IMG/VR virus record: IMGVR_UViG_3300044522_000134
Span: 1-23,639 of that record
Length of the DNA stretch: 23,639 bases
Source: a virus
Reading direction: 5' to 3' (one strand)
Shown: piece by piece, positions 1 to 9,790 of the stretch
Numbering within the stretch: the stretch's first letter is position 1
Layout: each line of letters starts with the position of its first letter
Notes under the pieces: model-generated
The model's input: the letters and a program-made list of their open reading frames with translations, nothing else
The model's database searches: none
Told to the model about the DNA's origin: nothing
Program-made: the position numbers and the translations under genes

Positions 1-1
1 A

Positions 2-3000
2 TATAAATCTATCCGCGACGATCTAAACGAAATCTACAGGAATCAGTTTGGTACTGACCTTCCGTTCCTGACCGATGAGGTGCGCGGCGTGTTTGACAGA
101 ATGCTTGCGTCCGAAGAGCAGATTGCGCGGCGCGAAGCAATTGACAACTTTAAGGGTATGTACCAAACGCAAGCAGAGTCTGGGATGAATGACGCAACAT
201 GGGCTGCGTACCAGGCTGAAATTGCGGAGGCGCATGAGATGGCCGTCACCGACTTGACTAAGGCGACAGTCAAGCAAATGGAATGGTTGTCGGGTGCGCG
301 CAAAGGCATTCTGAAATCAATGCAAGCCGCTCACAACGCGCTTCGCAAATCAGTGCAGGGCGAAGAGTCTGTCAAGATGGACAACGAACCAGTCCGCAAG
401 GCAGAACGATTCTTTAAGACTGGCAAGATGGTTGACCCAGACGGCAAGGAAATTGAAGTACTTGTAGGCAACAAGATTGACAGCGTTGCTGTTGGCGGAA
501 TGTATCCAACCAGCACGACTGGCTTGGCGCTAGCAGTTGACTTGACCAAGTTGCGTGGCATGACAATGGAAGGCGGTTTGGCGCCAGACCTAGCAGCCGA
601 GATGTTTGGCTTTAGCAGCGGCGACGAGTTGATCCGTGCGCTAACAGAATTGAAGCCGTTTAAAGATGAATTGAAAGAACGAACTGACGCCAGAATGCTG
701 GACGAGCATGGCGGCATGAACACAGAGGCCGAGAAGGAAGAGGCTGTCAACAAGGCTCTTGCCAACGAAGTGCGCGCACGAATTGTTGCCATTGAGAACC
801 GATACCTGACCAAGGTAAAGACGCCTGTTGCGGTCATCATGCAGGGCGCTAAGGAACTTGCTAGGACGATTCTTGGACGCATGGCTATCAAGGACATCAA
901 GCCACGAAACTATGTCGCAGCCGAAGCCAAGGTGGCTAAGGACAAGCACACGGCGGTCAAGGCAATGCAGTCGCCTGAGACGGCTGGCAAGAGCGCATAC
1001 ACGCGGTCATTTAACGAGCAGATTGCCGCAGGAGTGGAAGAGTCCGCTGCTGCGTCTGAGGCGCTGGTCAAGAGCGTGGAGGCGATCAAGCGCGCACAGG
1101 CGAAGATTGACGCGCACAAGAAGCAGTACGGCGATGTTGACCCTGCAATTGTTGCCAAGAAGGCAAGCCACCAGCAGGTAATTCAGAATCAACTTGCAAA
1201 AGAGGGATACAAGATTCTTGACGAGGTTGAGAAACAGGTATCATTATTTAAGCGATTCTTTAAGGATGACAAGAAGATTGCAGCAACCCGCAACATGGAC
1301 TTGGTCAACGCAGCCAGATCAATCTTGGCGTTCTATGGTCTTGGCAAGCACGACAAGTTGCCTAGTTTTTACTTAAAGCAAATTGAACAATACAACCCAG
1401 GTCTGTTTGAAACCATTTCTGCAATGGTAAACGAGGCTAAGGTTGGAACGCCCGACTACGAATCGTTGACCTTTGAAGAGTTCCAGTCAATGCAGGAAAC
1501 GGTTGACGCTTTATGGCAACTTGCCAAACGCGAGAATCAAATCAAGATTGAAGGCGAGATGGTTTCGCTTGGTCAAGCCACAGAAAAACTTGAGAAACGC
1601 ATGGATGTTGTTGGAGTTCCAACAACAATTGCTGGCGAAACGCAAGCAGTCACAAGCAAAGACCGAGCGGTAAGACACATCAATTCTATGAAAGCGATAC
1701 TTAGAAGGGTTGAGCATTGGGCTGATTCAATCGATGGCGCTGGCAATGTTGGCGGCCCATTTACCAAATACATTTGGAGACCGATTAGCCAGGCTCTTGA
1801 CGCATATCGAATTGACCGCAACAAGTATGTGAAGCGGTATGTTGAACTTCTTAAACAGGTTCCACTTCCTGCTGGAAAGATTGCCGCTCCAGAACTCAAT
1901 TACACATTTGGCGCTGGCAACGGAGGAATAGGAATTGCGGAACTTCTTGGCGCCATTATGCACTCAGGCAACATTAGCAATTTAGAGAAGTTGCTGATTG
2001 GTCGTAAGTGGGCAACGGTTTCTGAAGATGGGACAATGGACACATCTCGTTGGGATGCGTTTGTTGCGCGAGTTAGCACCGATGGAACACTAACCAAAGA
2101 ACACTTTGACTTTATTCAAGCAGTGTGGGACTTGAACGAAGAGATAAAGCCAATAGTTCAAAAGGCTCATTACGACATTGAAGGCTACTACTTTAAGGAA
2201 GTTGAGGCGACACCGTTTACAAATCGGTTTGGTACTTATCGCGGCGGATATGTTCCTGCAAAGACAGATCCATTCATTGTCCGTGACGCCCAACGCCAGG
2301 CAAAGATGTCAGAACTTGAAAGCGATTTTAGGGCGGCAATGCCAAGCACTGGCGCAGGATTTACAAAGAGTCGAGTCAAATACAACAAGGCTTTGTCACT
2401 TGATATCCGATTGATGGCAAAACATATTGATGATGTCATTAGGTATTCGCATGTTCAGCCAGCCGTAAAGGATGTATTGCGAATCTTAAAGAAGAGTTCG
2501 TTTGCCGACAAGTTAACGCAGATGGATTCAATGGCAATTGATGAAATGCTTACGCCGTGGCTAAACAGGGCGGCAAGACAGATCACAAGCGAAAGCGGTC
2601 GCTGGAAACCAATTGATACTTTTTGGAGAACGGTTCGTTCACGAACTGGAATTTCAGTGATGATTGGAAACATTACAAACGCATTGCAACAGGCAACTGG
2701 TTTGTTTATGTCATCAATTAAAGTTAAGCCAGCAATTTTAGGCAATGCATTGTATGCATATTTTTCAAGCCCACGATTGGCTGCACAAGAAGTTGCTGCA
2801 CTTTCTCCGTTCATGTCAAACAGAATGGAAAATCAGATATTTGATTTACAAGATCAAATGAATCAATTAATTCTGAATCCAAATAAATTCCAAAAGATTC
2901 AGAAGTGGTCTTCGCATCATGGATATTTCTTGCAGAGCGCATTTCAAAATATGGTTGATGTGGTTACATGGACTGGCGCGTACAACCAATACCTTGCAGA

Positions 3001-3754
3001 GTCTGGTGTTGGAATGTCTGATGCTGACGCACAAAGAGAAGCCGTCAACAGGGCTGACGCCGCCGTGCGACTTACTCAAGGAACCATGAATCCAGAAGGT
3101 TTAGCAGCCTTTGAAGTCGGAACTCCGTTCTACAAAACCTTTGTTCAATTTACTGGATACTTCAATATGCTTGCTAATTTAAATACGGACGAGTATGTAA
3201 AAATATTTAGGGATCTTGGATGGCGCGGAAATGAAGGGAAATTGGCATACACATTCCTTATGGGATTTGCCGCACAAGCCATTATCTCTGATGCAATTGT
3301 CAGAACAATGCGTGGTGGTTGGGAAGACGAAGACGATGATGGGTACCTAGATGTATTCATGGATTGGATCTTTGGATCAATGGCTAGGTCTGCTGTTGCA
3401 ATGGTTCCGTTTGGTTCTTCCGCTTACACGGCTTTGACCACTGCATACAACAACAAACCATACGACGACAGAATTACAAGCAGCCCATCCATATCAGCGC
3501 TTGAGTCTTCAACCGTTGGTGTTGGTAAAACGATCATAAATGTAGTGTCAGAAGACAAGGAAATAACTGGTCAAAATGTCAAGGATGTAATGACTCTTAT
3601 CAGTTTGACTACTGGTATTCCAGTCACACTTCTTGGTCGCCCAGTCAGTTACCTAGTCGATGTCAATCGCGGCAAGGTTGAGCCAACAAGCACAGCGGAT
3701 TACATGCGCGGTCTGATTACAGGCACGGCTACTAAAGAGAGCAAGAAACGATAA
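2..3754 (+). CDS. Large virion/ejection-type protein, 5' partial
   Basis: The frame is open from the first bases of the window, so the true start lies outside; the GTG at 80 is only an internal codon. At least 1250 residues are visible. The N-terminal half is charged, Ala/Lys-rich and probably helical or coiled coil. The C-terminal third has hydrophobic stretches (around YTFLMGFAAQAIISDAIV and the later WIFGSMARSAVAMVPF) separated by a very acidic GGWEDEDDDGY segment. This style is known from very large podovirus internal virion (ejection) proteins and large polyvalent proteins, which enter the cell with the DNA. The position directly upstream of the tail fibres fits. No peptidoglycan-lytic motif was recognised in the visible part. 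Base composition drifts from GC-richer (first 1.2 kb) to AT-richer (about 2.6-3.6 kb). Ejection role is inferred; being a large virion protein is fairly secure. Confidence 0.6.
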   Translation, partial: YKSIRDDLNEIYRNQFGTDLPFLTDEVRGVFDRMLASEEQIARREAIDNFKGMYQTQAESGMNDATWAAYQAEIAEAHEMAVTDLTKATVKQMEWLSGARKGILKSMQAAHNALRKSVQGEESVKMDNEPVRKAERFFKTGKMVDPDGKEIEVLVGNKIDSVAVGGMYPTSTTGLALAVDLTKLRGMTMEGGLAPDLAAEMFGFSSGDELIRALTELKPFKDELKERTDARMLDEHGGMNTEAEKEEAVNKALANEVRARIVAIENRYLTKVKTPVAVIMQGAKELARTILGRMAIKDIKPRNYVAAEAKVAKDKHTAVKAMQSPETAGKSAYTRSFNEQIAAGVEESAAASEALVKSVEAIKRAQAKIDAHKKQYGDVDPAIVAKKASHQQVIQNQLAKEGYKILDEVEKQVSLFKRFFKDDKKIAATRNMDLVNAARSILAFYGLGKHDKLPSFYLKQIEQYNPGLFETISAMVNEAKVGTPDYESLTFEEFQSMQETVDALWQLAKRENQIKIEGEMVSLGQATEKLEKRMDVVGVPTTIAGETQAVTSKDRAVRHINSMKAILRRVEHWADSIDGAGNVGGPFTKYIWRPISQALDAYRIDRNKYVKRYVELLKQVPLPAGKIAAPELNYTFGAGNGGIGIAELLGAIMHSGNISNLEKLLIGRKWATVSEDGTMDTSRWDAFVARVSTDGTLTKEHFDFIQAVWDLNEEIKPIVQKAHYDIEGYYFKEVEATPFTNRFGTYRGGYVPAKTDPFIVRDAQRQAKMSELESDFRAAMPSTGAGFTKSRVKYNKALSLDIRLMAKHIDDVIRYSHVQPAVKDVLRILKKSSFADKLTQMDSMAIDEMLTPWLNRAARQITSESGRWKPIDTFWRTVRSRTGISVMIGNITNALQQATGLFMSSIKVKPAILGNALYAYFSSPRLAAQEVAALSPFMSNRMENQIFDLQDQMNQLILNPNKFQKIQKWSSHHGYFLQSAFQNMVDVVTWTGAYNQYLAESGVGMSDADAQREAVNRADAAVRLTQGTMNPEGLAAFEVGTPFYKTFVQFTGYFNMLANLNTDEYVKIFRDLGWRGNEGKLAYTFLMGFAAQAIISDAIVRTMRGGWEDEDDDGYLDVFMDWIFGSMARSAVAMVPFGSSAYTALTTAYNNKPYDDRITSSPSISALESSTVGVGKTIINVVSEDKEITGQNVKDVMTLISLTTGIPVTLLGRPVSYLVDVNRGKVEPTSTADYMRGLITGTATKESKKR

Positions 3755-3805
3755 GGGTACCCATACCCATTACGCAAATAATTAACATCCTACAGGAGAC
3801 AAACT

Positions 3806-6049
3806 ATGACTATTTCTAGCACAACACGAATTGCAGGGCCGTTCACAGGCAATGGAGTGACGACCACATTTCCATTCACATACAAGGTGTTTAGCACGGC
3901 TGATGTGCAAGTCATTCGGTTGACCATTTCGACTGGTATTGAAACGACTCTGACCATTGTTACCGATTACACCATCACCCTAAATGGCGATCAAGACAGT
4001 AACCCTGGCGGCAATATTGTGCTAGTTGCTGCACTGTCTGCCCTGTACAAACTGACAGCCACTAGCGACATTGCCAACCTCCAGCCAACCGATCTGACCA
4101 ACCAAGGCGGTTTCTACCCTGAGGTTATTACGGACGCGCTAGATCGCGCCACAATCCAGATCCAGCAATTGGCTGATCAGACAGAACGAACACTCAAGAT
4201 TCCAATTAGCGATGGCGCTTTAAACATGGAACTTCCAACAGCCACTGTTAGGGCAAACTCATTCCTAGCCTTTGGCGCAACAGGCTTGCCTACCGTAGTA
4301 ACGGCTGGTTCAAGCGGTGCGCCTACGACAATGACCCGCCAGAACTTTAGCGGTACTGGTTCGCAAGTGGCGTTCACCTTGGCAAGTGATCCAGGCGCGC
4401 TTGGCAATAGCGCCGAAGTGTTCATTGGTGGCGTGTACCAGAACAGGACTACCTACACGATTAGCGGCACGACCTTGACATTTAGCGCGGCGCCTGTGGC
4501 TGGCACTGACAACATTGAGTTTGTCAACTTCTTGACTGACGCTATTGGTTCGACCAGCGCGGACTTAGTGACATACACGCCAGCGGAGACGGGCGCGGTC
4601 GCACGAAGCGCACAGGCAAAGATGCGTGATACCGTCAGCGTCAAGGACTTCGGTGCTGTAGGGGATGGCGTGGCTGATGATACGGCTGCAATTCAGGCAG
4701 CGATCAACACCAACAAAGAAGTGTTTGTTCCAAATGGGACATATCTAATTACATCCGCATTGGCAATGGCAAGTGGACAAACATTGCGAGGAGAATCAAA
4801 TGTATACACAATTCTCAAAGTTAATTCAGCAATCAATGCAATCAATATTTCAGATACAAGTAATGTTGTAATTGACAATTTGTATATTCAAGGAAATAGC
4901 GTTGGCTTGGCAGCAGTTCGGGTTGGGCTTGGCGTTGCTACTGGATCACTGCACACAATATCAAATTGTCGCATTTATCAATTTACAAGTCATGGCGTTC
5001 ATCTGCAAGGATGTGCATACACAAAGATTTCTGATTGCATTATTCAGCAATGTAGCAACGGCGTATATGGGGATGCCCCAGGCGCACAGGCTGGACACAC
5101 AAATACAATTGATCGCTGTCTAATAATTAACAACGCAACATGCAACATCAATATGAACCAGAAGTGTCACTACTGGTCAATTCTAAACACGGACACATAT
5201 TTTGATAACGCTGGAACTCGCACTGCAAGCATTCGATTAAACAATTCACACCATGTAAATATTGATGGATGCACTATTGAAATTATTGCTGGAACTTGCA
5301 CATATGGAATTCTTGTTGATGATAGTGATGGAGCAACATCTCCAAATACAACTGTCAATTCTATTACAAATACTAAGTTTATTGGCATATCCACATATAT
5401 GACATACAGTATTGGTATTGGAATTGCTGGGGCAGTTTATAATACTGAGATTGATAATTGCACAGCATTGGCGGCAACAACGGATTTATTTATTGGTCAG
5501 TATGGATACTTGACGGTTATCTCTAGATGTTTAAGAGCCACAACTGGGTACGACAATCCAATCACAGAAAATCCATTTGTAATAAGCAATACATTTTCTA
5601 ATGTAATTAGCACAATTCCATACAATTCTCCCAATGGAACATTTTCTCCAACTATTCAAAGCGCAACTGGGACAGACTATGTTGGAACTTATACAACACA
5701 ACTTGGAACATCGCAAGTGTTGGGCGATCTCGTATTCTTTACTGTAGCAATTACTGTAAATGCGGTTACGACTGCTGGTGGTGGATCGCTCGTTATTACT
5801 GGATTCCCACAACCAATAGCCGCAACTGGCGTTATTTATTCATCAGTTTCTATTGGAAGATTTGGAGCAATTGTAACTCCATTAACTTATAATATTAATG
5901 TTAGGGCTGGTATTTTCACACAATCTGTTCAAGCGGTTAATAAAACTGCTGTGCTGTTTACATATGGCGCATCTTCTGATACTGCACTTCCGTGTTCACA
6001 AATACAAGCAGGAACAGTAATTTGGATTACTGGTTTTTATAGAAAATAA
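3806..6049 (+). CDS. Tail fibre/tailspike with T7-like adaptor and pectate-lyase-like beta-helix
   Basis: This 747-aa protein starts at an ATG behind a good Shine-Dalgarno (ACAGGAGACAAACTATG). Residues 1 to about 145 resemble the T7 gp17 N-terminal domain that docks a fibre to the tail (TTFPFTYKVF, DYTITLNGD, LTNQGGFYPEVITDALDRAT). A second small beta module follows (about 175-250, VFIGGVYQNRTTYTISG). At about residue 275 a pectate-lyase_3-type right-handed beta-helix begins (SVKDFGAVGDGVADDTAAIQ). The C-terminal 150 residues (GTFSPTIQSATGTDYVGTYT onward) look like a C-terminal module of phage tailspikes. Known family members bind or degrade surface polysaccharide; whether this one is enzymatic cannot be read from sequence. 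From about 4720 the gene turns clearly AT-richer than its N-terminal part, suggesting a swapped receptor-binding module. Confidence 0.88.
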   Translation: MTISSTTRIAGPFTGNGVTTTFPFTYKVFSTADVQVIRLTISTGIETTLTIVTDYTITLNGDQDSNPGGNIVLVAALSALYKLTATSDIANLQPTDLTNQGGFYPEVITDALDRATIQIQQLADQTERTLKIPISDGALNMELPTATVRANSFLAFGATGLPTVVTAGSSGAPTTMTRQNFSGTGSQVAFTLASDPGALGNSAEVFIGGVYQNRTTYTISGTTLTFSAAPVAGTDNIEFVNFLTDAIGSTSADLVTYTPAETGAVARSAQAKMRDTVSVKDFGAVGDGVADDTAAIQAAINTNKEVFVPNGTYLITSALAMASGQTLRGESNVYTILKVNSAINAINISDTSNVVIDNLYIQGNSVGLAAVRVGLGVATGSLHTISNCRIYQFTSHGVHLQGCAYTKISDCIIQQCSNGVYGDAPGAQAGHTNTIDRCLIINNATCNINMNQKCHYWSILNTDTYFDNAGTRTASIRLNNSHHVNIDGCTIEIIAGTCTYGILVDDSDGATSPNTTVNSITNTKFIGISTYMTYSIGIGIAGAVYNTEIDNCTALAATTDLFIGQYGYLTVISRCLRATTGYDNPITENPFVISNTFSNVISTIPYNSPNGTFSPTIQSATGTDYVGTYTTQLGTSQVLGDLVFFTVAITVNAVTTAGGGSLVITGFPQPIAATGVIYSSVSIGRFGAIVTPLTYNINVRAGIFTQSVQAVNKTAVLFTYGASSDTALPCSQIQAGTVIWITGFYRK
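4628..4704 (+). repeat. Shared beta-helix entry segment, copy 1 (copy 2 at 6177-6253)
   Basis: These 77 bases and 6177-6253 encode an identical peptide starting DTVSVKDFGAVGDG. I count 8 base differences, all in third codon positions. It marks the start of the pectate-lyase-like helix in both spike genes and sits just before the AT-rich, divergent receptor part, so it could serve as a homology block for module exchange. Confidence 0.85.
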
Positions 6050-6086
6050 TCAACAACCCACAATCTAAACAAAGGAAACCACAAAC

Positions 6087-7493
6087 ATGGCCATGACTAA
6101 ACCAACCTCTGAACAGGTTACATTTCTACAGACTGGCACAGGCGCAACGGCGCGTACGGTGGATGCCAAACTGAAAGACACTGTCAGCGTTAAGGACTTT
6201 GGTGCTGTGGGGGATGGAGTGGCTGACGATACGGCTGCGATTCAGGCAGCGATTACTTACGCCGCAAGCACAATTAACGGAGCGGCTGGAATGGAAGTAT
6301 TTCTGCCGACAGGTACATATTTAATTTCTAGCAGAATTGCTCTTCCAAACCGTGTAGGTCTTCGCGGTGCAAATGGTCGCGGAACGGTCATTAAGCCACA
6401 CTCATCGTTTGCAGATTCATATATGTTTCACGCATCCAATGGAGTTATATCCATGTTTGGATCGTATCTAGCAGATATGTACATTGACGCTCGCGGCAAG
6501 AATATGACCGCAGTTGTTTGGTCACAGGCATGGCAAGAAACTTGTGGCATGTACAAAGTTTCTATGCAATTTGATGGAACAACAAACTACGGAGTGTACT
6601 TAACTGATGGGTATGGCGGTTCGTCTTTCTGTCATTTTGATCAATGCGAAATCTTTTCAGACAGCACATTTGCAACTGCTGCTGGAATTTTAGTTGATCA
6701 AATTTCTGTCGTTGGTGGATTTATGTTTAATCTGACCAATACAAGCATTACTGGATCTGTAACAAATACATTGCCGTCTGGCATTCGGATGGTTAACGAC
6801 AGTTTGATATTGAACACATATCACTGCGAATATGTCACCAACATGGTTTCAATGTCAGGTGTTGGTGGATTGCAGGCCAACACAATTACTGGTTCCTTTA
6901 ATTTAGTAACCAATGTAATTAAATTAGAAACAGGCTTTACGGGGCGGCTGTCTCTGAACAACATTATTCCAAACGGAGCAACCAATGTTGTGAATGATGC
7001 TGCAACTTCTAGAAGCATTGTTGCAGCAGAAACAGGAATTGTTTCTAATTATAATTATCCAGAAATTGCATTTTCTTCGGTAGTGTCAGCGCAAATTCCA
7101 AATGTAACTGGAAACGCAACCGAATATGTTATTGTGTTTGGTACAGAAATATATGATTACCAATCAAATTACAACAATGCTACTGGTGTGTTTACCGCAC
7201 CAAGAACTGGAAAATATTTAATATGCGCTTCTGTAAAAATTGCTGTAGCAGCAGGAGTTACAACATATGTTGCAAAGATTTTAACATCAAATCGTGAATA
7301 TTATTTTTATCGTGGTGATACAGACAATGTTTATGATGGATCTGGGACATTTACTTGCGCTGGATCTTTTGTTTGTGATATGGATTTTGCAGATACAGCA
7401 AGAGTAACAATTGTTGTTAGTGGACTTGGTGCTAATACAGTTGATGTAGAAGCAAACGAAACCTATTTTCAAGCGCACTATTTAATGCGATAA
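6087..7493 (+). CDS. Second tailspike-like protein: beta-helix plus C1q-like tip
   Basis: This 468-aa protein starts at ATG behind AAGGAAACCACAAAC. It has no T7-like docking domain: only about 30 residues precede the same pectate-lyase_3 opening motif as the previous gene (SVKDFGAVGDGVADDTAAIQ). The middle is beta-rich and Asn/Gly/Thr-rich, as in a parallel beta-helix. The last 140 residues resemble a C1q/TNF-like jelly roll (YNNATGVFTAPRTGKYLI, ending ETYFQAHYLMR), a trimeric tip known on phage fibres. The linker before the helix is similar to that of the neighbour (VTFLQTGTGATARTVDAKL versus VTYTPAETGAVARSAQAKM). A protein without its own adaptor may be mounted on the first spike as a branch; that is inference. 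AT-rich after about 6260. Confidence 0.82.
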   Translation: MAMTKPTSEQVTFLQTGTGATARTVDAKLKDTVSVKDFGAVGDGVADDTAAIQAAITYAASTINGAAGMEVFLPTGTYLISSRIALPNRVGLRGANGRGTVIKPHSSFADSYMFHASNGVISMFGSYLADMYIDARGKNMTAVVWSQAWQETCGMYKVSMQFDGTTNYGVYLTDGYGGSSFCHFDQCEIFSDSTFATAAGILVDQISVVGGFMFNLTNTSITGSVTNTLPSGIRMVNDSLILNTYHCEYVTNMVSMSGVGGLQANTITGSFNLVTNVIKLETGFTGRLSLNNIIPNGATNVVNDAATSRSIVAAETGIVSNYNYPEIAFSSVVSAQIPNVTGNATEYVIVFGTEIYDYQSNYNNATGVFTAPRTGKYLICASVKIAVAAGVTTYVAKILTSNREYYFYRGDTDNVYDGSGTFTCAGSFVCDMDFADTARVTIVVSGLGANTVDVEANETYFQAHYLMR

Positions 7494-7502
7494 TTTATTC
7501 TA

Positions 7503-9245
7503 ATGATCAAGAACCTAGGCGGTGTATTCGGTCGCAACCCAACCTTCAACAATGTTGAGGTCGAGGGCGATCTCACGGTTGACGGCAACTATGTTGTTGC
7601 TGGCGATATCGCAGTCACTGGCAACGCGACGATTACAGGAACGCTTGGTGTGACTGGCCAGATTACTGGCAATGTCACAGGCAATCTGACAGGCAACGCT
7701 GACACCGTGACCAACGGCGCGTATGTGAATGTTGACAACAACTTTAGCGCGTTTCAAACATTACAGGATGGTCTTGAGGTTTTTCTTGACACATATCTTG
7801 ACGCATCGTTGACTGTTGGAACGACAATCACCAGCGGTGCAATTAATGGCTTGACTGTTGGTCAAGTGAATGGTGTAGGAAACACGGTTGTTGGCAGTGC
7901 GGCTGGAACAACGCTAGCGGCTGGCGCACAGCACAATGTATTGATTGGCTTGAATGCGGGTGACGCAATTAACACTGGCGACCGCAACATTGGAATTGGC
8001 AAAGATGCAATTGGTCTACTGAGTTCGACCGCCGACAATGTTGCCATTGGAAATCAGGCTGGCGATGCGCTGACAACAGGCTCTACGAATATTGCCATTG
8101 GCAGCGATGCGTTGGGTGCTGCACAGACAACGACAGGATGTGTTGCAGTAGGACACAATGCGTTGTTGCTTAATACTGCTGTTGATACAACGGCTATTGG
8201 ATATTTAGCACTAGACGCAAATACAACTGCTGTACGAAACACCGCTGTTGGAGCATACTCACTTAGCGCAAACCAAACTGCTGTCGATAATACGGCTGTT
8301 GGTTATAACGCTTTAAAATTAAATACTGGAGACACTAATGTTGCCGTTGGTTCTAATGCTTTGGCGGCGTGTACAACTGGATCTAACAATGTTGCGCTTG
8401 GAACAAATGCGTTAAATGCGCTTGGAATTGGTACTTACAATATGGCAGTTGGTGGATCATTGCGAGCAGTTACAAGCGGTCAAAATAATGTTGCAATTGG
8501 ACAATCAGCAGCAGTGAGTGTAACAACTGGAGTTAACAATATTGCTATTGGTACATTTGCTTTATATTATGCAAATACCACATCATCTGAAAATATTGCA
8601 ATTGGAAATCAGGCTGGTGGTGCTGGCGCAGCAAGTGCAACAATTCAAAGTAAAAATGTATTTATTGGAACTTCGTGTGCTAGGTTTATAACAACTGGCA
8701 GTCAGAATGTTGGTATTGGAATGGAATCCATTTACAACATTACCACTTCTGGAAACAATACTGCAGTTGGGTATCAGGCTGGCAGATACATAGCGGATGG
8801 CGCAACTGCCATGACTGCAACAGCCAACGCCGTGTATGTGGGTTATGGAGTCCGTGGTTCAGCCAACTCAGTTACTAACGAAACTGCACTTGGATATGTT
8901 GCAATTGGTCTTGGTTCAAACACGACTGCAATTGGAAATTCAAGCACACTTGGTAACCGCATCTTTGGCGTTGCATCAACTGGTCAGGTAGCACCAACCA
9001 TTGCAAGCGCAACTACGATTGCTCCAACTAAAGCGGTGACATTTATTAGTGGCACAACTGCGGTGGTCACAATCACGGCTCCGTCATTGATCGCCACTAC
9101 TGGTGGTCAAATCACGCTAATACCCACTGGCATATTTACGACAACCACCGCTGGTAACATTGCGTTAGCAAGCACGGCTGTTGTGTCCAAGGCTTTAATT
9201 ATGACATATGACGCAACCACGGCAAAGTGGTATCCGTCCTACTAG
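7503..9245 (+). CDS. Tail appendage protein with YadA-head-like beta-roll repeats
   Basis: This 580-aa protein has an N-terminal part (1-115) rich in Gly/Thr/Val short repeats (TGNVTGNLTGNAD), as in phage fibre shafts. Residues about 126-480 carry many copies of a degenerate unit of the type N-x-A-[VI]-G-x-x-A-L...TTG, for example NNVAIG, NTAVGYNAL, TNIAIGSDAL. This resembles the left-handed beta-roll heads of YadA-type trimeric adhesins. The last 100 residues are Thr/Ala-rich and end AKWYPSY. No chaperone (S74) domain is seen. The ATG lies 9 bases after the preceding stop and has no recognisable Shine-Dalgarno (TAATTTATTCTAATG), so translation may depend on reinitiation after the upstream spike. 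A receptor-binding or decoration role is inferred from position and repeat type. Confidence 0.72.
   Translation: MIKNLGGVFGRNPTFNNVEVEGDLTVDGNYVVAGDIAVTGNATITGTLGVTGQITGNVTGNLTGNADTVTNGAYVNVDNNFSAFQTLQDGLEVFLDTYLDASLTVGTTITSGAINGLTVGQVNGVGNTVVGSAAGTTLAAGAQHNVLIGLNAGDAINTGDRNIGIGKDAIGLLSSTADNVAIGNQAGDALTTGSTNIAIGSDALGAAQTTTGCVAVGHNALLLNTAVDTTAIGYLALDANTTAVRNTAVGAYSLSANQTAVDNTAVGYNALKLNTGDTNVAVGSNALAACTTGSNNVALGTNALNALGIGTYNMAVGGSLRAVTSGQNNVAIGQSAAVSVTTGVNNIAIGTFALYYANTTSSENIAIGNQAGGAGAASATIQSKNVFIGTSCARFITTGSQNVGIGMESIYNITTSGNNTAVGYQAGRYIADGATAMTATANAVYVGYGVRGSANSVTNETALGYVAIGLGSNTTAIGNSSTLGNRIFGVASTGQVAPTIASATTIAPTKAVTFISGTTAVVTITAPSLIATTGGQITLIPTGIFTTTTAGNIALASTAVVSKALIMTYDATTAKWYPSY
7878..8942 (+). 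repeat. Degenerate tandem repeat coding for Ala-Ile/Val-Gly beta-roll units
   Basis: This part of the 580-aa appendage gene encodes successive units containing NxA[VI]G, spaced roughly 14-24 residues, often followed by TTG and AL. Units are diverged at the DNA level, so this is an old protein repeat rather than a recent tandem duplication. The central units are AT-richer than the gene ends. Confidence 0.7.
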
Positions 9246-9252
9246 GAGCAAC

Positions 9253-9486
9253 ATGGAACCCGATAAGAAACAAGAATATTTGGACGGCCTTAAAGATGTG
9301 TGCGATGGTATTCGCCTAATCATTGCGGGTGGTTACAGTCAGACCGACATGATAAATCCAGAACCGATGAGTGCTGTAATGAAGCGCCACACCGACCACA
9401 TCCGCATTATGCAGGAGTACATGGTTGGCGTTGACCTAACAGAGTTTGCAGAAGTTGCCGCGCTTGGCGAAGCATGGAATTCTTAA
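9253..9486 (+). CDS. Small protein of unknown function (77 aa)
   Basis: The chosen ATG has a strong site (CTACTAGGAGCAACATG) and begins MEPDKKQEYLDGLKDV; earlier in-frame start codons overlap the end of the tail appendage gene. The protein is mostly helical in appearance and acidic at its C-terminus, with no signal peptide or membrane segment. I do not recognise a family. It lies between the tail appendage genes and the probable lysis group, and its stop overlaps the next ATG (TAATG). Confidence 0.7.
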   Translation: MEPDKKQEYLDGLKDVCDGIRLIIAGGYSQTDMINPEPMSAVMKRHTDHIRIMQEYMVGVDLTEFAEVAALGEAWNS

Positions 9487-9788
9487 TGCCAATTCAAGCA
9501 GCCAGAACAGTCAGCGCACAGAACCAATGGACTACTCCAATTGGCATCAACGGATGGTTCAATGTCAGCATTTCCAACACCGCTGGCGGATCACTTGGCG
9601 GAACTATTGTGACGATCCAGCGCTCGTGGGATGGCGTCAACTACTACGATGTTGACACATGGAAAAAGACATCCCAAGATGTTGGATTTGAACCCGATTT
9701 GGTGTGGTATACCATTGGCGTTAAGACAGGCGAATATGTAGCATCTGTGTATGTCCAAATATCTGTACTTGGAAGTATGAGATCCTAA
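9486..9788 (+). CDS. Small beta-rich protein of unknown function (100 aa)
   Basis: The start at 9486 overlaps the preceding stop as TAATG, indicating translational coupling; an ATG at 9474 in the same frame would add four residues. The sequence (SISNTAGGSLGGTIVTIQRS, NYYDVDTWKK, YVASVYVQISVLGS) is beta-rich and soluble, like small tail or accessory structural proteins, but no family is assigned. It ends 2 bases before the next gene. Confidence 0.68.
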   Translation: MPIQAARTVSAQNQWTTPIGINGWFNVSISNTAGGSLGGTIVTIQRSWDGVNYYDVDTWKKTSQDVGFEPDLVWYTIGVKTGEYVASVYVQISVLGSMRS

Positions 9789-9790
9789 AC

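Noticed and set aside
331-900. 189-aa minus-strand frame
   Set aside because: It is a Ser/Leu-rich shadow of the large virion protein gene.
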